From contig JAGTXO010000043.1 of the NCBI GenBank assembly GCA_019448385.1, positions 166,501 through 230,500 on the forward strand: a stretch of DNA of 64,000 bases, read 5' to 3'. The notes below the pieces were generated by a model. That model did no database searches. It was not told where the DNA came from and saw only the letters and a list, made by a program, of their open reading frames with translations. Source of the stretch: Diacronema lutheri (Eukaryota; Haptophyta; Pavlovophyceae; Pavlovales; Pavlovaceae). This document shows positions 62,263 through 64,000 of the stretch, piece after piece (the first letter of the stretch is position 1; each line of letters starts with the position of its first letter). The position numbers and the translations under genes are program-made.

Positions 62263-63816
62263 ATGGCGCCGACGTCGCGCGTGGGGCGCGTCCGCGTGTT
62301 GCACCACTGCCTCTCGGCGCCCATGCAGCCGCGAGAAGTGCCCGGCGCGGCGAAGGGGCCGCTCGGCGGGCTGCGCTTCGTCGCGCAGGCCAACATCGAC
62401 GCGGCCGGCGTGCGCACGGGCAACGGCTCGCCCGCGTGGGCGATGAGCCACCAGCCGAGCCGGCGGAGCGCGCCGTGCGTCGGCGCGCTGCTGCGCGCGG
62501 GCGCGCTGCTCATGGGCATGGCGCACATGGATGAGCTCGGCCTCTCGCTCGCGGGCATGAACGCGCACTACGGCGCGCTCGACAACCCGGCCGCGCCCGG
62601 TCGCGCGCCCGGCGGCGCCGCGTCCGGCCCCGCCGTCGCCGTCGCGTCGGGCGCCGCGGCGCTCGCGCTCGCGACGGACGCGCGCGGCTCGGTGCGCATA
62701 CCCGCCTCGCACTGCGGGCTGTACGGCTTGCGCACGACGCACGGCCGCATCCCGCTCGACGGCGTCTGCCCGCTCGCGCCATCGCTCGACGCGTTCGGCC
62801 TCCTCGCCGCCGACGCCGACGTCGCGCTCGCGGGCGCGCGCGCGCTGCTGCACGCGCCGCGCGCCGACGCCGAGCCGGACGAGGGCGGCGGTGAGGGCGC
62901 GCCGCGCGAGCCGCCACCGCCGACGCGTGTCGTCGTCCTCTTCGCTGACGACGCGATGCGCCTCTTCTCCTCCGCCGAGCAGACGGACCTCGAGCCCGGC
63001 GCGGCGGCTGAGCTCGACGCGCGTTTCCGCGAGAGCGCGATGCGCGCGGCGGCCGAGCTCGGCGCGCACGGCGGCGAGGGTGGCGAGCGCGAAGCGGGCG
63101 AAGCGAGCGTGCGCTGCATCGATGTGGGCGCGCACCTGCTCGACGCCGTCGGCGCGCCGCTCGCCGCATTTGTGCCCCCCACGCCCCCTGCCGGCAACGC
63201 GTCCCCGGGCTGTGCGCTGCCGGCCGACTCGCCGGGCCTGCGCGCGGCCGGCGCGCTGCTGGAGAGCGTCTGGGCGGAGGAGGTGAGCGAGGCGCTGAGC
63301 GACTGGCTGCACGCGTACGAGGAGATCGCCGGCTGTCCGCCCGCGCTCGGCGAGGGCACGGCCGAACTCCTCGCGCGCGCGGCGAGCGCTGCGCGGTTGC
63401 CCGACGGCGGCCGTGGCGTGCGCGCCGCGCTCAGCAGCGCACTTGACACGCTTCTCGCGTCGCACGAGGAGCCGACGGCGGATGGTGCGGCCGTCGAAGG
63501 CGCGCGTGTGCTCGCGCTTCTCTGCATGCCCGCCGCGCCATCCGTTGCGCCCGCTGCCGACGGAGCGCTCGAGCGCGGCGAGTGTGGTGAGGAGTACGTG
63601 GCGCGGGGCGCAGCGCTCAGCGCACTCGCCTCGCTCGCCGGCTGCCCGCAGCTCGTGGTGCCCACCGGCACGGCGCGGCTCGCCGGCGGCGCGTCGCTTC
63701 CGCTCGCCGTCTCATTCGTCGCGCGGCGCGGGCGTGACGAGCAGCTTGTGTGCGCGGCCGCACGCGCGGCGCGGGCGCGGGCGCGTGTCGAGCTGGGCGG
63801 CGCCGCGCGCGCGTGA
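62263..63816 (+). CDS. Amidase-signature protein of the AMI1/Toc64 type, probably catalytically inactive
   Basis: An intronless 517-residue protein from ATG 62263 (MAPTSRVGRVRVLHHCLS). It follows plant AMI1/Toc64 closely: GLRFVAQANIDAAGVRTGNG, MGMAHMDELGLSLAGMNAHY, then NPAAPGRAPGGAASGPAVAV and ARGSVRIPASHCGLYGLRTT. Active amidases use a Lys / cis-Ser / Ser triad. Here the Lys of FAVKDNID is Gln (FVAQANID). The GGSSSGS loop with the cis-Ser is GGAASGP. Only the nucleophile-position Ser of GSVR remains. Toc64 likewise carries an inactivated amidase domain, but it has an N-terminal anchor and a C-terminal TPR, neither of which is seen here. Residues about 205-370 are an Ala/Glu-rich insertion. 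The role (scaffold, binding protein, or degenerate AMI1) is open. Confidence 0.8.
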   Translation: MAPTSRVGRVRVLHHCLSAPMQPREVPGAAKGPLGGLRFVAQANIDAAGVRTGNGSPAWAMSHQPSRRSAPCVGALLRAGALLMGMAHMDELGLSLAGMNAHYGALDNPAAPGRAPGGAASGPAVAVASGAAALALATDARGSVRIPASHCGLYGLRTTHGRIPLDGVCPLAPSLDAFGLLAADADVALAGARALLHAPRADAEPDEGGGEGAPREPPPPTRVVVLFADDAMRLFSSAEQTDLEPGAAAELDARFRESAMRAAAELGAHGGEGGEREAGEASVRCIDVGAHLLDAVGAPLAAFVPPTPPAGNASPGCALPADSPGLRAAGALLESVWAEEVSEALSDWLHAYEEIAGCPPALGEGTAELLARAASAARLPDGGRGVRAALSSALDTLLASHEEPTADGAAVEGARVLALLCMPAAPSVAPAADGALERGECGEEYVARGAALSALASLAGCPQLVVPTGTARLAGGASLPLAVSFVARRGRDEQLVCAAARAARARARVELGGAARA

Positions 63817-63961
63817 CGTGGGGGAGTGAGTGAGCGGCTGTGCGGGCTAAGCTCGTCAGCGACCGGGAGCGGGGGTTGAAAACACGCCGGGCGGCGCGCC
63901 AGGCGAGCGCGGCACGCCGGTCGACGGACGGACTTGGTGGAGCAGAAGTTGTACCCCCATA

Positions 63962-63990
63962 GGGGGGGGGGGGGGGGGGGGGGGGGGGGG
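63962..63990. repeat. 29-base G homopolymer near the window edge
   Basis: It follows GTTGTACCCCCATA in the 3' flank of the amidase-like gene. No gene is visible from 63817 to the window end. Length is uncertain, as for any such tract. Confidence 0.8.
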
Positions 63991-64000
63991 TCTTGCGATT

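Noticed and set aside
1-64000. tRNA, rRNA or other structured RNA genes
   Set aside because: No cloverleaf with conserved TTCGANNC-type arms or rRNA core sequence was recognised by eye. A covariance search would be needed for short ncRNAs.

Overview
This window is nuclear DNA from a very GC-rich, gene-dense unicellular eukaryote. It holds spliced genes (most introns start GT and end AG, often with GTGCGC at the 5' splice site) for cilia, Golgi tethering (COG7), cytosolic chaperonin (CCT5), plant-type AP2 transcription factors and a Toc64/AMI1-type amidase. Together these suggest a flagellated alga, most plausibly a haptophyte (perhaps a pavlovophyte). That placement is inference; no taxonomic marker was read.

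Layout. 1-21495 (-): one uninterrupted frame of 7,165 codons that runs off the left edge, read as a giant divergent dynein heavy chain. 21767-25461: a small coiled-coil gene (-) back to back with COG7 (+), with 30 bp between start codons. 25793-30329 (-): a YeeE/YedE sulfur transporter and a KATNIP-like ciliary protein. 30455-32929 (+): a FAM194/ERICH6-like protein. 33055-34253 (-): a Golgi-type sulfotransferase. 34921-35778 (+): a coiled-coil protein. 36032-36602 (-): a tiny HMG-box protein, divergent from NME7 (36809-37828, +). 37948-42165 (-): a large TPR-like protein. 42171-44930: a Tc1/mariner-like element with 438-bp perfect terminal inverted repeats, dropped into a divergent promoter. 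44975-47921 (+): an eight-exon, organelle-targeted FMN glutamate-synthase-family protein. 47969-51766 (-): a transcription factor with two AP2 domains, a ZZ finger and a SANT domain. 51934-53313 (+): an MFS transporter. 53438-55980 (-): a multispanning protein with a TIR-like FVSHSW domain. 56190-58551 (-): CCT5. 58718-62224 (-): a Tpr/Mlp-like coiled coil. 62263-63816 (+): an amidase-like protein that has lost catalytic residues.

Several genes share a ciliary theme: dynein heavy chain, KATNIP, NME7 and perhaps the FAM194-like protein. Many neighbours are divergent pairs with 30-200 bp between start codons, so bidirectional promoters look normal here.

The strongest leads are the giant dynein, whose first ATPase site looks catalytically dead; the long-armed transposon carrying decayed cargo; the AP2-ZZ-SANT fusion; and an inverted repeat that overlaps a splice acceptor. 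All exon borders were read by eye from splice signals and protein-family continuity, without transcript data. Because the DNA is so GC-rich, nearly every strand shows long open frames, and most of these are not genes.
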